Shown here in pieces: positions 9,566 through 18,219 of a DNA stretch of 55,050 nucleotides. Under the pieces are notes generated by a model. That model saw nothing but the letters and a program-made list of their open reading frames with translations, ran no database searches and was not told where the DNA came from. The number at the start of each line of letters is the position of its first letter. The stretch's first letter is position 1. This DNA is from Oligoflexia bacterium. Its GTDB lineage: Bacteria > Bdellovibrionota > UBA1018. The DNA lies in assembly GCA_903881565.1 (NCBI GenBank), contig CAIRTR010000323.1, forward strand, positions 1-55,050. The letters are read 5' to 3'. The translations under genes were made by a program, and so were the position numbers.

Positions 9566-10861
9566 GTGTTTAAAAATAGCGCACTTGCACACCTTTGGCG
9601 GAGTCCTTGGACAAAGTGGGTCGGGATGCGCTACCTGCGCTCCAAGAAAAACTCGCGCTTTTTAAGTTTCATCACCATCCTCTCCATCATGGGCGTCGGT
9701 GTCGGCGTGACTTCGATGATTGTCGTCTTATCGGTCATGGATGGGTTTGAGGCCGAGCTTAAGAAGCGGTTGATGTCGACTGATTTGCATATCTTGATTT
9801 TGCCTACTCCGGAAATCCCTGGGTTTGATTCAGGCTTTGTGCCTAAATTCGCGATGGATCAATCGGGGCTCAAGGATTTTGCGGCAAAAGATAAACGCAT
9901 CGTGAGTTTCTGGCCGGTGGTTTCAACCGAGGCGATTCTCAAAACCGATCGCAAGGTGACTGGGGTGGTTCTAAAAGGAATCACCGCGGAGCGCTTGGCG
10001 CGCATGAAGAACCAGATCACCGAATCTGCGGATCCGCGGATGATGGTGGAGCGCTCAGGCGCTGACACGATCCGTTTGCCCGGAGCCTTTTTGGGGCAGG
10101 AGCTGGCCTATGAGATGGGCTCAATCCCTGGGGATTTTCTGACCATTATTTCGCCCACGGAAACCGAAGGACCGCTGGAGACGGTGCCCAGGCTTAAGCG
10201 GTTTGCCGTTGAAGGGGTGTATCACACGGGATTGCCTGAGCAGGAACTGCACACTCTTTTTGCCACCGATGCGGCGGTGAGGTCTTTTCTTCGCAGGGCC
10301 GATGTCGTGTCGTCTTGGGAGATAACGCTCAATGATTTTGAGCAAGCGCCAGCCGTGGCACGCGAGATTCGTAAGCTGCTTCCGAACTATAAGGTTCAGG
10401 ACTGGGTGGAGCTTAACTCTAATCTTTTTGCCTCTCTTAAACTTGAGCGCATCTCTATGTTCATCATCTTGGCATTCATTATCGTGGTCGCGTCGTTTAA
10501 TATTTTAACGACGCTGACGCTCATGGTGATGGAGAAGAAAAAAGAAATCGCAATTTTAAAAGCCATGGGCGCACGCGATGGCCAAGTCGCTGCCGTGTTC
10601 TTGGCTGAAGGGATGCTTATCGGGGCAGTGGGAGTCGCAGGAGGAGCGGCCGTGGGTTGGGTGATTTGTCAGGCCTTGAGACGCTACGAGTTTATCACTT
10701 TGCCCGATGTGTTCTATGATCGCACGCTGCCCGTGACGTTTGCCCCAGGGTATTACGTGGGGGTCAGTATTGTTGCCATCCTCATCGTACTCGCGGCTTG
10801 CCTATATCCCAGCCGAAGGGCTGCGAAGTTTAATCCGCTTGATGGTTTCCGTTTTGGTTAA
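9566..10861 (+). CDS. LolC/LolE-family lipoprotein-releasing permease
   Basis: 431 residues with a GTG start 3 bases after the fadJ stop, so translation is probably coupled. The N-terminus has the LolC/E signature: WVGMRYLRSKKNSRFLSFIT, then a membrane helix ending VVLSVMDGFEAELKKRL. A large periplasmic domain (about 70-290) follows, then three helices around 295-330 (MFIILAFIIVVASFNIL), 345-375 and 395-420, i.e. the FtsX/MacB fold. The family extracts lipoproteins from the inner membrane with the LolD ATPase, which is not in this window. Its last 32 bases overlap the convergent cyclase-like gene. Whether it is LolC, LolE or a single LolF-type permease cannot be decided here. Confidence 0.85.
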   Translation: MFKNSALAHLWRSPWTKWVGMRYLRSKKNSRFLSFITILSIMGVGVGVTSMIVVLSVMDGFEAELKKRLMSTDLHILILPTPEIPGFDSGFVPKFAMDQSGLKDFAAKDKRIVSFWPVVSTEAILKTDRKVTGVVLKGITAERLARMKNQITESADPRMMVERSGADTIRLPGAFLGQELAYEMGSIPGDFLTIISPTETEGPLETVPRLKRFAVEGVYHTGLPEQELHTLFATDAAVRSFLRRADVVSSWEITLNDFEQAPAVAREIRKLLPNYKVQDWVELNSNLFASLKLERISMFIILAFIIVVASFNILTTLTLMVMEKKKEIAILKAMGARDGQVAAVFLAEGMLIGAVGVAGGAAVGWVICQALRRYEFITLPDVFYDRTLPVTFAPGYYVGVSIVAILIVLAACLYPSRRAAKFNPLDGFRFG

Positions 10862-12773
10862 GCGCGCGCTGGTAGCGTGAAAGCGCAATCAGCGGAAACA
10901 CGTACGGGTATGACGGATAGTTCATGTAAACAATGCTGGGGTGCCCCGTGCCGACGGTTGAAGGATCGCTCCATTTTTTTCCGGCATTAAACTGCGTGAC
11001 AAGATACGATGCTGCTTTTTCGGCAGTGTCGGTGCTTGCGAGCCCTGCTTCGGTAAGCGTGATCAAGGCCCATGCGGTTTGGGAAGGGGTGCTGAGGCCG
11101 ACGCCTGCGAGTTTTTTGTCGTCATAGGATGCCGTGGTTTCCCCAAAGCCGCCATCACTATTTTGTCGAGATCTGAGCCAAGTGATCGCTTTGTTAAGCG
11201 CAGGCGTCCCAGGCGACTCGCCCGCGCGAATCAGGCCAACGGTTGCGGCACAGGTGCCGTAGATATAATTGATTCCCCAGCGTCCGAACCACGCGCCAAG
11301 CTGTGGGTCTTGGGTGGCATGCAGGTATTGCATCGCGCGCTGAATCGTTTTTGAATTTTGGCTCGTCATCCCCAGCCCAGAGAGTGCTTCAAGAATGTGG
11401 CCCGTGACATCGGGAGAGCTTTCGTCAAAGAGATCGGCGGAATCTGTAAAGTCTTTTGCAAACGAGCGAAGCAAGCCGTTGCCCGTGTTGTTTCGGCTAA
11501 AGGCTCCCCAACCGCCGTCACTATTTTGCATGCTTTTGAGCCATTTTGCGGCGCTTAGGATGGGTTTTTCAAACCCGCCTCCAGATTTATTGAGGCGATT
11601 GAGAAAAATAATAATTTCAGCCGTGTCGTCCGTATCGGGCGAATATTCGAAGTCCAGACCGAAAGCAAAACCGCCATTGTTGCTTTGCCTGGAGACTAAG
11701 TATTCGCCGGCGGAGCGCAGGTCGGCAGAAGCGGCGTCGTTTTCGCTGAGCGAAATTCCCATGAGGGCCGTATCCCAATATCTGCCGTCATCGGTGACGC
11801 CTTTGTAGCGACCCTCGCCGGAGTTCAGGTACATCTCTTCGGTGTAGGTAAATCCTGCGCTAATCGCGCGCTTGGTTTTGCCTGACAGAACCTCTGATGC
11901 ATTAGGCATGTAGGTTTGAAAATCATCGAGTGCGGCAATGCTCAAGAGGGTCGCAATCGTGTAGCCGCCCATGCTGCCCGCGGGTTGTTGGATACGAAGG
12001 ATTTTGTTGATGAGCATGCTATCGCCAGACAAAAGATGGGGGAAGTGGCGTTCCTTGGGCTGTGAGCGACCATTTGCCCTAAAAGCAGCGATTTTTGCGG
12101 GATGGGTAAAGAGCTCGTCGGCTGTGTAGTTTGGCCCAAGGTCTTTGGACAGCTCCATGCTTCGTAGATAAGCGATGGGCATGAGGTGGGGCGCAATCCA
12201 CTGACCAAAGTCACTCATGTTGTAAGGGGATCCGTCCATGAACACAAGGTAGGGGATTGTAGGAATTTCATTCCACGGGAAATTTCCAAAAAGCGCGGCC
12301 ACGATTTTGGTAAAAATCGAAGCTTTTTCCATGCCTCCTTTTGCGAGAATGTAGGCGCGTGCTTTGGACATAAGCGCGCTTTCAAGAGGGGCGCCTTGAG
12401 CCTTAAGCGCAAGGTAGTTGAGAATCGTGGCGTTGAGATCACCTGAGTGAAGATTTGTGTCAGCAATGGCGTACCAAGATCCGTCAGAGAGTTGCTCGGC
12501 CGCAAGGCGGGAGCGAAGCTCTAGCGTGTTCAGGCGAGTGCTACTCTGGCCAAGCCAGGCCAACAGGAGCTGATATTGAGAGAGATAATGGGTTCCTAAG
12601 TAGGAAGGGAGATTCCAATAATCTTTTCCTTCGGATCCTTTTTGCGTGTCTTTTTCGCGAAGGTCTAGGTTGATTTTGCGAGCGCGCTCGATCACCGATG
12701 TGACATCGGTTGGGGAAAGCGCGGCGTGGGCAGAGGAGAGGGTAAGGCATAGTAGGACTAGGATTCGAATCAT
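10830..12773 (-). CDS. Squalene-hopene-cyclase-like protein with signal peptide
   Basis: 647 residues, close to bacterial squalene-hopene cyclases. A typical signal peptide (MIRILVLLCLTLSSAHA) begins the protein, which is unusual because cyclases normally sit on the cytoplasmic face. The class II terpene cyclase acid motif DxDD is present as DTDD at 380-383 within YSPDTDDTAE. QW-type repeats are seen: AAEQLSDGSW (91-100), NGGFAFGLDF (about 366), SDGGWGAF (about 418) and NSDGGFGE (about 538). Family blocks GAWFGRWGINYIYGT (493-507), STPSQTAWALITL (561-573) and a C-terminal GTGHPSIVYMNYPSYPYVFP are recognisable. The reaction would be proton-started polycyclisation of a linear triterpene or isoprenoid; the substrate is unproven. 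It is divergent from the UbiB-like gene. Confidence 0.75.
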   Translation of the reverse strand: MIRILVLLCLTLSSAHAALSPTDVTSVIERARKINLDLREKDTQKGSEGKDYWNLPSYLGTHYLSQYQLLLAWLGQSSTRLNTLELRSRLAAEQLSDGSWYAIADTNLHSGDLNATILNYLALKAQGAPLESALMSKARAYILAKGGMEKASIFTKIVAALFGNFPWNEIPTIPYLVFMDGSPYNMSDFGQWIAPHLMPIAYLRSMELSKDLGPNYTADELFTHPAKIAAFRANGRSQPKERHFPHLLSGDSMLINKILRIQQPAGSMGGYTIATLLSIAALDDFQTYMPNASEVLSGKTKRAISAGFTYTEEMYLNSGEGRYKGVTDDGRYWDTALMGISLSENDAASADLRSAGEYLVSRQSNNGGFAFGLDFEYSPDTDDTAEIIIFLNRLNKSGGGFEKPILSAAKWLKSMQNSDGGWGAFSRNNTGNGLLRSFAKDFTDSADLFDESSPDVTGHILEALSGLGMTSQNSKTIQRAMQYLHATQDPQLGAWFGRWGINYIYGTCAATVGLIRAGESPGTPALNKAITWLRSRQNSDGGFGETTASYDDKKLAGVGLSTPSQTAWALITLTEAGLASTDTAEKAASYLVTQFNAGKKWSDPSTVGTGHPSIVYMNYPSYPYVFPLIALSRYQRALNQNGNHQAD

Positions 12774-12915
12774 AGTCAGCTATTTACCATTCGTGACTAT
12801 TTGTGTCAATGTCCAGCAATGCATTGTTTTGTTGCAAGATATCGAATGGTTGCATCGTTTTTTTTGACTCAAAATAAGACTGAAGTTGTTTCAGTGATTT
12901 TCCGAAGAACTCTAT

Positions 12916-14997
12916 GTGATTCAACGCTTTATTGCCCTTATTGCATTCGTGAGTGTGTTTGCTTCAAGTTTTTGCTCAATCGCCTGGGCTACTCCCGAAG
13001 AGAGAACCAAAGAAGGGCTGCTCCTTCGTGCGTTTCTCGCGGATCTCATCACGGCGACAAGCCAGGTCGATCCCGAAGTTCAGAATCAGCACATTCGAAG
13101 CGCGATCGCCCATAATCCCGAAATCGTGGAATGGGTGGCGGCCGAACGCGATCTTGAGCCCATCGCAAAAGAAGGCGACGTCGAAAGTGCATTGCGCACT
13201 TCGACCGATGGCAAGGGCGTAAAACCCTTTCTTGATGGGAAACTTGATGAAGTAATTCAGGACATTGCTTCAAGCCAAGGCGGCGAGGGGATTGCCGAGA
13301 CGCTTAAGAGTCATCCGGAGCTTCGAAAGCCGATGGCGATCGCGGGGGCTAAGCATTTTAAGGACCTCAATGTTGAGGGCCGCATAGAGCTGCTTAAAAA
13401 GGCGGGTGATTCTTCAATTGAGAAGATTCGTGAGGCGGTTAATCAAAATCTCGAGCGGGCTCGAATGTCTGAGTCAGCGGCCGTGAAGATGCTCATGGAT
13501 CCTGCTCATGCCATTCAGATCGCGGATTTTCCAAAAGACAAAGCGGGGCTTTTCAATGAATTGGTGGTGAAGTATTATGATGCGTTGCCCTTGCCCGAAA
13601 AACGGCTGATCATCATTGAGCAACTCAAACTACCTCCCTATTCGAGCATCGATAAACAGCTCTCCGTTCTACTTCAGAATTCGGGGCCTGCGATCCAAAA
13701 ACTTTTTCAGCTCTTTGGCAAAGATGCAAAATCGCCCATTATCAGAGCGGCCATGACGGAACTTTTCTCAAGCGTCAAACCGTTTCCGGGGGCAGAGGCG
13801 ATGAAGATGGGCGAAGCTCGGTTGAAAAGGCCTCTTGACGAAGTTTTTTCGGAATTCATTGAGGAGCCCCTAGCAAGCGCGACGGTGGGGCAAGTGCATC
13901 GGGCACGCTTAAGATCCAACGGCCAGTGGGTGGTGGTGAAGTTCCTGAGACCCGGCATCAGGGAGCGGGGCAAAAAAGATATGGCGGTGTTTAAGTCCAT
14001 CATCAGTGATAGCCCTTTTGAAAAAGCGCTGGTGACGAATCTCGAAGAATCACTGATGTTGGAGCTTAATTTTTTATATGAAGACGCTAATATCGCGGCC
14101 AGTAGTTTCTATATTCGTCCTGAGCAGGGTTTATCCATTGCAAAGAGAGTCGAGGGACTTCCTGCATTTGAAGATTTGCTCATTTTAGAGATGGCTCCAG
14201 GAATAAATATGTCAAAGCCGCTGCATGGCATTTCACCTGAATTGAAGGGACAAGCGATTAATAATTTATTGGAGCGCTGGTATGATGAAGCGATTTTTGG
14301 GAGCGGGAAATTTCATGCGGATTTGCATCCCGGCAATCTGTTTTATCAGCCCCAACCCGGGAAAAAACCTCCCTTTTTACTTACCGTAATTGATTTTGGT
14401 GCTTATGGCGAATTGACGCTGCCCCAGCGGCGCGGGTTCATGGCTTTGTCGATGGCGGTGGTGTCGCAATCTCCTGAGCAGACGCTGGATGCGTTGGCGG
14501 ATATCTCTGAAATTCCCTTTGAGAAGCGCGCGAAGTTGCTGGGCGAGCTTCACTTATTGTTTGAAAAAAAGATGACGATTTCTCAGCGGATGACCGAGGT
14601 TTTTATTACTGCGGTCGATGGGGGGCTGACGCTCCCACGCACATTGTTGCAGTTTAATCGGGGGCGCACGTTTTTGGAAAAAGCGCTCGCCGAAGTGAAC
14701 AAGGAGTTGGATGTCCTTGATCCTAAGGGGCGAAAGCTTCGGTTTGATCCGATACGCACTTATCTCACGACCTCCGCAAAAAGGGTGGGGCTGAGCATGC
14801 CAGAGACGATAAAGGGGGCGATAAAGAGTGCGATCAAGGGACGCGTGATGGGCGTGTTGGGTCGCGAAAAGCCGGAGGAACCCGTTGTGACTTTGGAAAT
14901 GCTGAACAAGACACTGACTGATAATCGAGACCGGATGTTGGGCTATTTTCGGTGTAGTTTGAGGGGCGCACTGCAGGCGCTTCTGGCGGGGGGATGA
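12916..14997 (+). CDS. ABC1/UbiB/AarF-family atypical kinase with signal peptide
   Basis: 693 residues with a GTG start. Residues 1-26 look like a cleavable signal peptide (FVSVFASSFCSIAWA-TPEE). Residues 27-250 are a helical extension. The kinase-like domain follows: the family KxGQ motif is changed to KLFQ (262-265), the Ala-rich nucleotide loop is ASATVGQVH (about 320-328), the invariant Lys is K342 in VVVKFLRPG, the catalytic loop is HADLHPGN (467-474) and the metal motif DFG is at 493-495. Known members support ubiquinone synthesis or lipid homeostasis through ATPase activity. Export would place an ATP-dependent fold outside the cytoplasm; the segment may instead be an uncleaved membrane anchor. 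It is convergent with the cobalamin adenosyltransferase gene. Confidence 0.75.
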   Translation: MIQRFIALIAFVSVFASSFCSIAWATPEERTKEGLLLRAFLADLITATSQVDPEVQNQHIRSAIAHNPEIVEWVAAERDLEPIAKEGDVESALRTSTDGKGVKPFLDGKLDEVIQDIASSQGGEGIAETLKSHPELRKPMAIAGAKHFKDLNVEGRIELLKKAGDSSIEKIREAVNQNLERARMSESAAVKMLMDPAHAIQIADFPKDKAGLFNELVVKYYDALPLPEKRLIIIEQLKLPPYSSIDKQLSVLLQNSGPAIQKLFQLFGKDAKSPIIRAAMTELFSSVKPFPGAEAMKMGEARLKRPLDEVFSEFIEEPLASATVGQVHRARLRSNGQWVVVKFLRPGIRERGKKDMAVFKSIISDSPFEKALVTNLEESLMLELNFLYEDANIAASSFYIRPEQGLSIAKRVEGLPAFEDLLILEMAPGINMSKPLHGISPELKGQAINNLLERWYDEAIFGSGKFHADLHPGNLFYQPQPGKKPPFLLTVIDFGAYGELTLPQRRGFMALSMAVVSQSPEQTLDALADISEIPFEKRAKLLGELHLLFEKKMTISQRMTEVFITAVDGGLTLPRTLLQFNRGRTFLEKALAEVNKELDVLDPKGRKLRFDPIRTYLTTSAKRVGLSMPETIKGAIKSAIKGRVMGVLGREKPEEPVVTLEMLNKTLTDNRDRMLGYFRCSLRGALQALLAGG

Positions 14998-15003
14998 GAA
15001 GTT

Positions 15004-15540
15004 TTACCACTTCTCTTCGACAACACCCGCGAGATGATTCGCAAGTCTTGCGCTTACAAATAGGAAATCACTGAGCCGATTGAGATAATTCAATACCTCG
15101 GCCCTCAGTGGCTCCAAGTGATGAAGATGAACCGCCGTACGCTCGGCCCTTCGACTGACTGTGCGGGCGAGGTGGAGCTGAGCTGCGGCCCGGCACCCGC
15201 CAGGGAGGATAAACTGCTTCAAGGGCTCAAGCTGGGTTTCGAACTGGTCAATGCATTGTTCAAGGGTGAGGGTCTCGTTATTCCCGATAAGAGTGCTGCT
15301 GGTTTTGGCACCCGGCGGAGTTGCAAGCTCAGAGCCCAGGTCAAAAACGCTTCGTTGAATGGCCGTTAGTGGCGCGCGCAGCGGGGAATCTTTGGAAAGT
15401 TCGGTTAGGGTGATTCCTAGGTGGCTATTAAGCTCATCCAGCGTCCCATAGACCTCGATTCGCAGGTGATCTTTGGGAACCCGTACTCCACCAATCAGTC
15501 CTGTTTCACCCTTGTCTCCAGTTTTCGTATAGATCTTCAT
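15004..15540 (-). CDS. Cob(I)alamin adenosyltransferase, PduO type
   Basis: 178 residues from ATG 15540 (an upstream ATG at 15561 would add seven residues; the shorter start matches the family). It begins MKIYTKTGDKGETGLIGG, the conserved ATP-binding N-terminus of PduO/MMAB adenosyltransferases. A second signature follows as RIEVYGTLDELNSHLG. The C-terminal half has FILPGGCRAAAQLHLARTVSRRAER and LNRLSDFLFVSARLAN, the conserved Arg/Asp/Asn pairs of the trimer. It transfers the adenosyl group of ATP to cob(I)alamin, making coenzyme B12. A B12-dependent mutase is not in the window. It ends six bases from the stop of the UbiB-like gene on the other strand. Confidence 0.9.
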   Translation of the reverse strand: MKIYTKTGDKGETGLIGGVRVPKDHLRIEVYGTLDELNSHLGITLTELSKDSPLRAPLTAIQRSVFDLGSELATPPGAKTSSTLIGNNETLTLEQCIDQFETQLEPLKQFILPGGCRAAAQLHLARTVSRRAERTAVHLHHLEPLRAEVLNYLNRLSDFLFVSARLANHLAGVVEEKW

Positions 15541-15598
15541 TTGTACTTGACCATAAGCCACTTTTTTGGGTAAGCAAAGGGTCTAGTCTTTTTAAGGT

Positions 15599-15675
15599 GC
15601 GGGCTTAGCTCAGTTGGCTAGAGCGCCACGTTGCCAACGTGGAGGTCGAGGGTTCGAACCCCTTAGCCCGCTCCA
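15599..15675 (+). tRNA. tRNA-Gly (anticodon GCC)
   Basis: A full cloverleaf can be folded. The acceptor stem is GCGGGCT/AGCCCGC, the D arm GCTC...GAGC, and the anticodon arm CCACG-TTGCCAA-CGTGG with anticodon GCC at 15633-15635. The T arm is GAGGG-TTCGAAC-CCCTT, the discriminator base is T, and CCA is encoded at 15673-15675. It lies between two genes on the opposite strand and is transcribed alone. Confidence 0.97.
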
Positions 15676-15684
15676 AAATTCAAA

Positions 15685-16497
15685 TTATTTAAGTCCAAAC
15701 AAATCCATTCCGTAGGCATAGACTTCTTCTTCGGCAGACGCCGCCACAAGCGTGCGAATCTCTTCAATGGCCTTGATCATAATGGCGCGGGCTTTGGGGA
15801 CGTCTTGCCGTGAAATGCTGACCACCGATGAATAATGAAGGTCATGGGCTTGCGGCTGATCCAGTGACTGAAGTGTCCTCACGCGCCAGTTGGTGTGGTG
15901 CTTTGAAATCATCGGTGAATCATTGCCGAGATGGATGCTCGTGGTGCCGACATGGTATTGGCCACGGTCGGTTACCACGACGCCTGTGGTGACGAGAAAA
16001 TCCAAAATTCCATTCACTTTCTGGAGGGGGAGGCGCAAGTATTTGGCAATCGCTTCTGGGGTTTGAAAACTGGGGACGGAGACGAGCGCGTGGATTGCGC
16101 CATAGTGCCAGGAGCTGTAGTAGGTGGATTGATCGTCGCCTTCGAGTTTTCGTTTGAATTCGAGTCGGTTTTTGAGCAAGGTTTGCGCGTCGAGCGCTTT
16201 ATGGATTTCTCGATCAATATAAGTTTTGAAGGCCGCGTTTCCAGCGCGGGCAAGTTGAACCAGCAGGAGCAAGAAATGCTGTTCATCGGGCCGATGCCCG
16301 AGGTAGGTGCTGAGATCCGACGCCTGTTCCATGCTCAGATGTGCGGAGCCACTAAAAACGTGGGTGATGTAAGCCGTGTGGCAGCGCAGGGCCTCTGCGA
16401 TCCGCTTCTTTTCGCCTCGTCCGCGCCCCGGGCGGCTTAGGAGCCAGTCTTTTAAGTAGAGTTTGTAATTTCGGTAATTATAGATAGATCCTTGCAT
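15685..16497 (-). CDS. TIGR02147 family protein (putative regulator)
   Basis: 270 residues from ATG 16497. A longer open frame reaches 16878, but that extension overlaps the next gene and lacks protein-like character, whereas SIYNYRNYKLYLKDWLLSRP just after ATG 16497 is the typical family start. Residues about 25-75 form a helix-turn-helix-like region (KRIAEALRCHTAYITHVFSG, then LSMEQASDLSTYLG). The C-terminal part has the family ending: HYSSVVSISRQDVPKARAIM followed by an IKAIEEIRTLV helix. The family is abundant in Fibrobacter and Bdellovibrio-type bacteria and is thought to be regulatory; no target is known. A decayed relative lies at 19965-20332. Confidence 0.8.
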   Translation of the reverse strand: MQGSIYNYRNYKLYLKDWLLSRPGRGRGEKKRIAEALRCHTAYITHVFSGSAHLSMEQASDLSTYLGHRPDEQHFLLLLVQLARAGNAAFKTYIDREIHKALDAQTLLKNRLEFKRKLEGDDQSTYYSSWHYGAIHALVSVPSFQTPEAIAKYLRLPLQKVNGILDFLVTTGVVVTDRGQYHVGTTSIHLGNDSPMISKHHTNWRVRTLQSLDQPQAHDLHYSSVVSISRQDVPKARAIMIKAIEEIRTLVAASAEEEVYAYGMDLFGLK

Positions 16498-16647
16498 ATT
16501 CGGGGTGTTACCATACTTTATTGACTTGTGCTCAATTTGTGAGCTGTAAATTGATAAACTTTCAGTGTTAGTGACGAAACAGATCAAGTATTGTCTCGCC
16601 ATAAACGCGGTGTTATTCAAACGCAGCTTAAAGAATTGGAGTCTGAT

Positions 16648-17811
16648 ATGAAATGTTGGTTTTTGGTTTTGCCTTGTTTGGTCATTACATTTTTTGCAGC
16701 CACGCTTGTCCATGCGGCAGCCGGCACCGAAAGCAGTGGGGGCACCGAATTCTATCAACCCACTGGTGCCTGGTTCAAAAGTCTGAACGCAGATCGAAAG
16801 ATTCGGACGTGTGTTCTGATCTCGGATGATTTTGGTGTTGAACGCCAAGGCTCCGATGGCGCGCAAGCCACCTTGCAATTGGCGTTTAAAAAGTGGGGCG
16901 ATTATCTTCTGGAAAAACGAATTCAGAAGTTTCCGGTGAACAATATTAACGACGGATATTTTTTTAATACCGAACTTGAGATGCTCGATACCTGTGGCGC
17001 AGGCGAGCAGACCGAGGACCTTCGCGTATATTTAGGATTCAAAGACGAGCAGGTCTTGGCCGCAAAATCCAAATTTACAAAGCCCTATGGTTTTGTGAGT
17101 TTAAGTTCGAATTCCTCTTCCCACCATAAGTGGCAACAGGGATTTATCTATATTGCCACTCCCTCTGAGATTGCGCCCGCGCCCGCCTGGTCCAAGGGGG
17201 GCGATCATCTCTTGGGCATACTTCTTCATGAGGTGGGCCATATCCTGGGTAATGGTCATCTTGATGGGACCATCATGGAATCCAATTTAGGCGAATGGCT
17301 CGGGTATGCGCAGAGCTTTCGGCAGTTTAGCCATATCGATGGCGCAAGAGAGCTGCGAATTTGTGTGGCATGCGCCGCAAAGTATGAGGGTTTGATAGCG
17401 GATCAAAGTGCGTATTCGGCGGAACATGGTTTTGAGGCGCTTGTCGGGAAGAAACCGGCGCAACTTTCACAGGCCGTCTTCTTTAAGAAAGAAAAAGAAA
17501 ATCCTGATGGCTCACATGGTGAGGATTATAATTTACCCGAAGGAGAGTTGGTCTATAGCGATTTGAGTGGAGACACTTCATTTACGCTTAAATCTGAATC
17601 TGTCATCGCGAGTAATGCGATTGATGTCCCGATCTTTGGCGGGTGGCGCTCTTATGGAGAAACTTTTATTGGAACGCTGAGCTCTAAAGAGGGGCGTATT
17701 TTTCCTGTCGTGATTAACTTGAATTCAAACGGGGCGGCCTTTGAAATTCAACTCATGGATCATCAGCATTATCCTCAGGTGCTGTTTTGGTCCTCGTGGG
17801 CGAGTAAATAG
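16648..17811 (+). CDS. Exported matrixin-like zinc metalloprotease
   Basis: 387 residues from ATG 16648, preceded by TTGGAG; an upstream in-frame start at 16591 would bury the signal peptide. The signal peptide is MKCWFLVLPCLVITFFAATL followed by VHAA. The extended zinc motif HEVGHILGNGH (about 194-204) fits HExxHxxGxxH of metzincins, and IMESN downstream supplies a Met-turn-like methionine. The protein should be secreted or periplasmic and cleave proteins. Four cysteines (CVL, DTCG, ICVACA) may form disulfides. The C-terminal 130 residues look like a beta-rich domain. The gene is divergent from the TIGR02147 regulator, with about 150 bases between the starts. Confidence 0.75.
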   Translation: MKCWFLVLPCLVITFFAATLVHAAAGTESSGGTEFYQPTGAWFKSLNADRKIRTCVLISDDFGVERQGSDGAQATLQLAFKKWGDYLLEKRIQKFPVNNINDGYFFNTELEMLDTCGAGEQTEDLRVYLGFKDEQVLAAKSKFTKPYGFVSLSSNSSSHHKWQQGFIYIATPSEIAPAPAWSKGGDHLLGILLHEVGHILGNGHLDGTIMESNLGEWLGYAQSFRQFSHIDGARELRICVACAAKYEGLIADQSAYSAEHGFEALVGKKPAQLSQAVFFKKEKENPDGSHGEDYNLPEGELVYSDLSGDTSFTLKSESVIASNAIDVPIFGGWRSYGETFIGTLSSKEGRIFPVVINLNSNGAAFEIQLMDHQHYPQVLFWSSWASK

Positions 17812-17911
17812 TGCTTGGTCAGTGGGAGCGGACGCAAGTGTGCTATGGTTTAGCGATAGCGAGTATTATGTGATGACGGATGTGGGGATGAACGTGAAGT
17901 TTCACTTTTGA
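17810..17911 (+). pseudogene. C-terminal remnant of an outer-membrane beta-barrel protein
   Basis: An open frame directly after the protease stop reads VGADASVLWFSDSEYYVMTD and ends GMNVKFHF-stop. Alternating polar/hydrophobic residues and a terminal Phe are the signature of the last strands of an outer-membrane barrel. There is no start codon or ribosome-binding site, so this is a tail left after deletion. The parent gene is not in the window. Confidence 0.5.
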
Positions 17912-18023
17912 AAATTTCCGTTGAGTTCAATAGCCGTAAGGTGGCCGCCAGGGATGTGCCGACGAACTCATCTGTGATAATTCGCGGAAAAGCCCGGAGA
18001 AAAGCGCAGTTATTGAATTAATT
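17912..18023 (+). other. Short stretch with possible decayed reading frame
   Basis: A TTG-initiated frame overlapping the preceding stop reads KISVEFNSRKVAARDVPTNS and then ends after 37 codons at 18020. It is protein-like in composition but too short to assign. Otherwise nothing is visible. Confidence 0.2.
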
Positions 18024-18219
18024 CATTGACAAGGTATTCATGATTTCGATTGCCCGAGATTGCCCTAGCCTTAAATCACGCTCAGAAGGGCCTCAATCCT
18101 TCACCCGAGGGCGGTTTCGGATCCACGGAAGGTCCATGCTGCCCTGATTTCAGTTTCATTGTCTAAGGGAATCCTGGCGCGTCTGAGAGGGGGCCATTTT
18201 CCCGTGGTATGCAGGCAAA
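18024..18219 (+). promoter_or_regulatory. Conserved 196-bp leader of the HNH gene family, copy 2
   Basis: CATTGACAA at 18024-18032 lies at the same 196-base distance from its gene start as in copy 1 (4251). The last 35 bases, TTTTCCCGTGGTATGCAGGC and following, are nearly the same as in copy 1. Possible -35 element TTGACA; no clear -10. Confidence 0.45.

Noticed and set aside
15599-15675. tRNA-Gly as an integration site for the nearby graveyard
   Set aside because: No repeat of the tRNA 3' end was found downstream, and there is no integrase gene in the window.
16498-16878. N-terminal extension of the TIGR02147 gene
   Set aside because: It overlaps the start of the divergent protease gene and is not protein-like, whereas ATG 16497 matches the family start.
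17911-17936. Similarity between this stretch and the 3' end of the RES toxin gene (about 24 of 31 bases, near 18808-18838)
   Set aside because: Too short, with no extension on either side; may be chance. Could be revisited with an alignment program.
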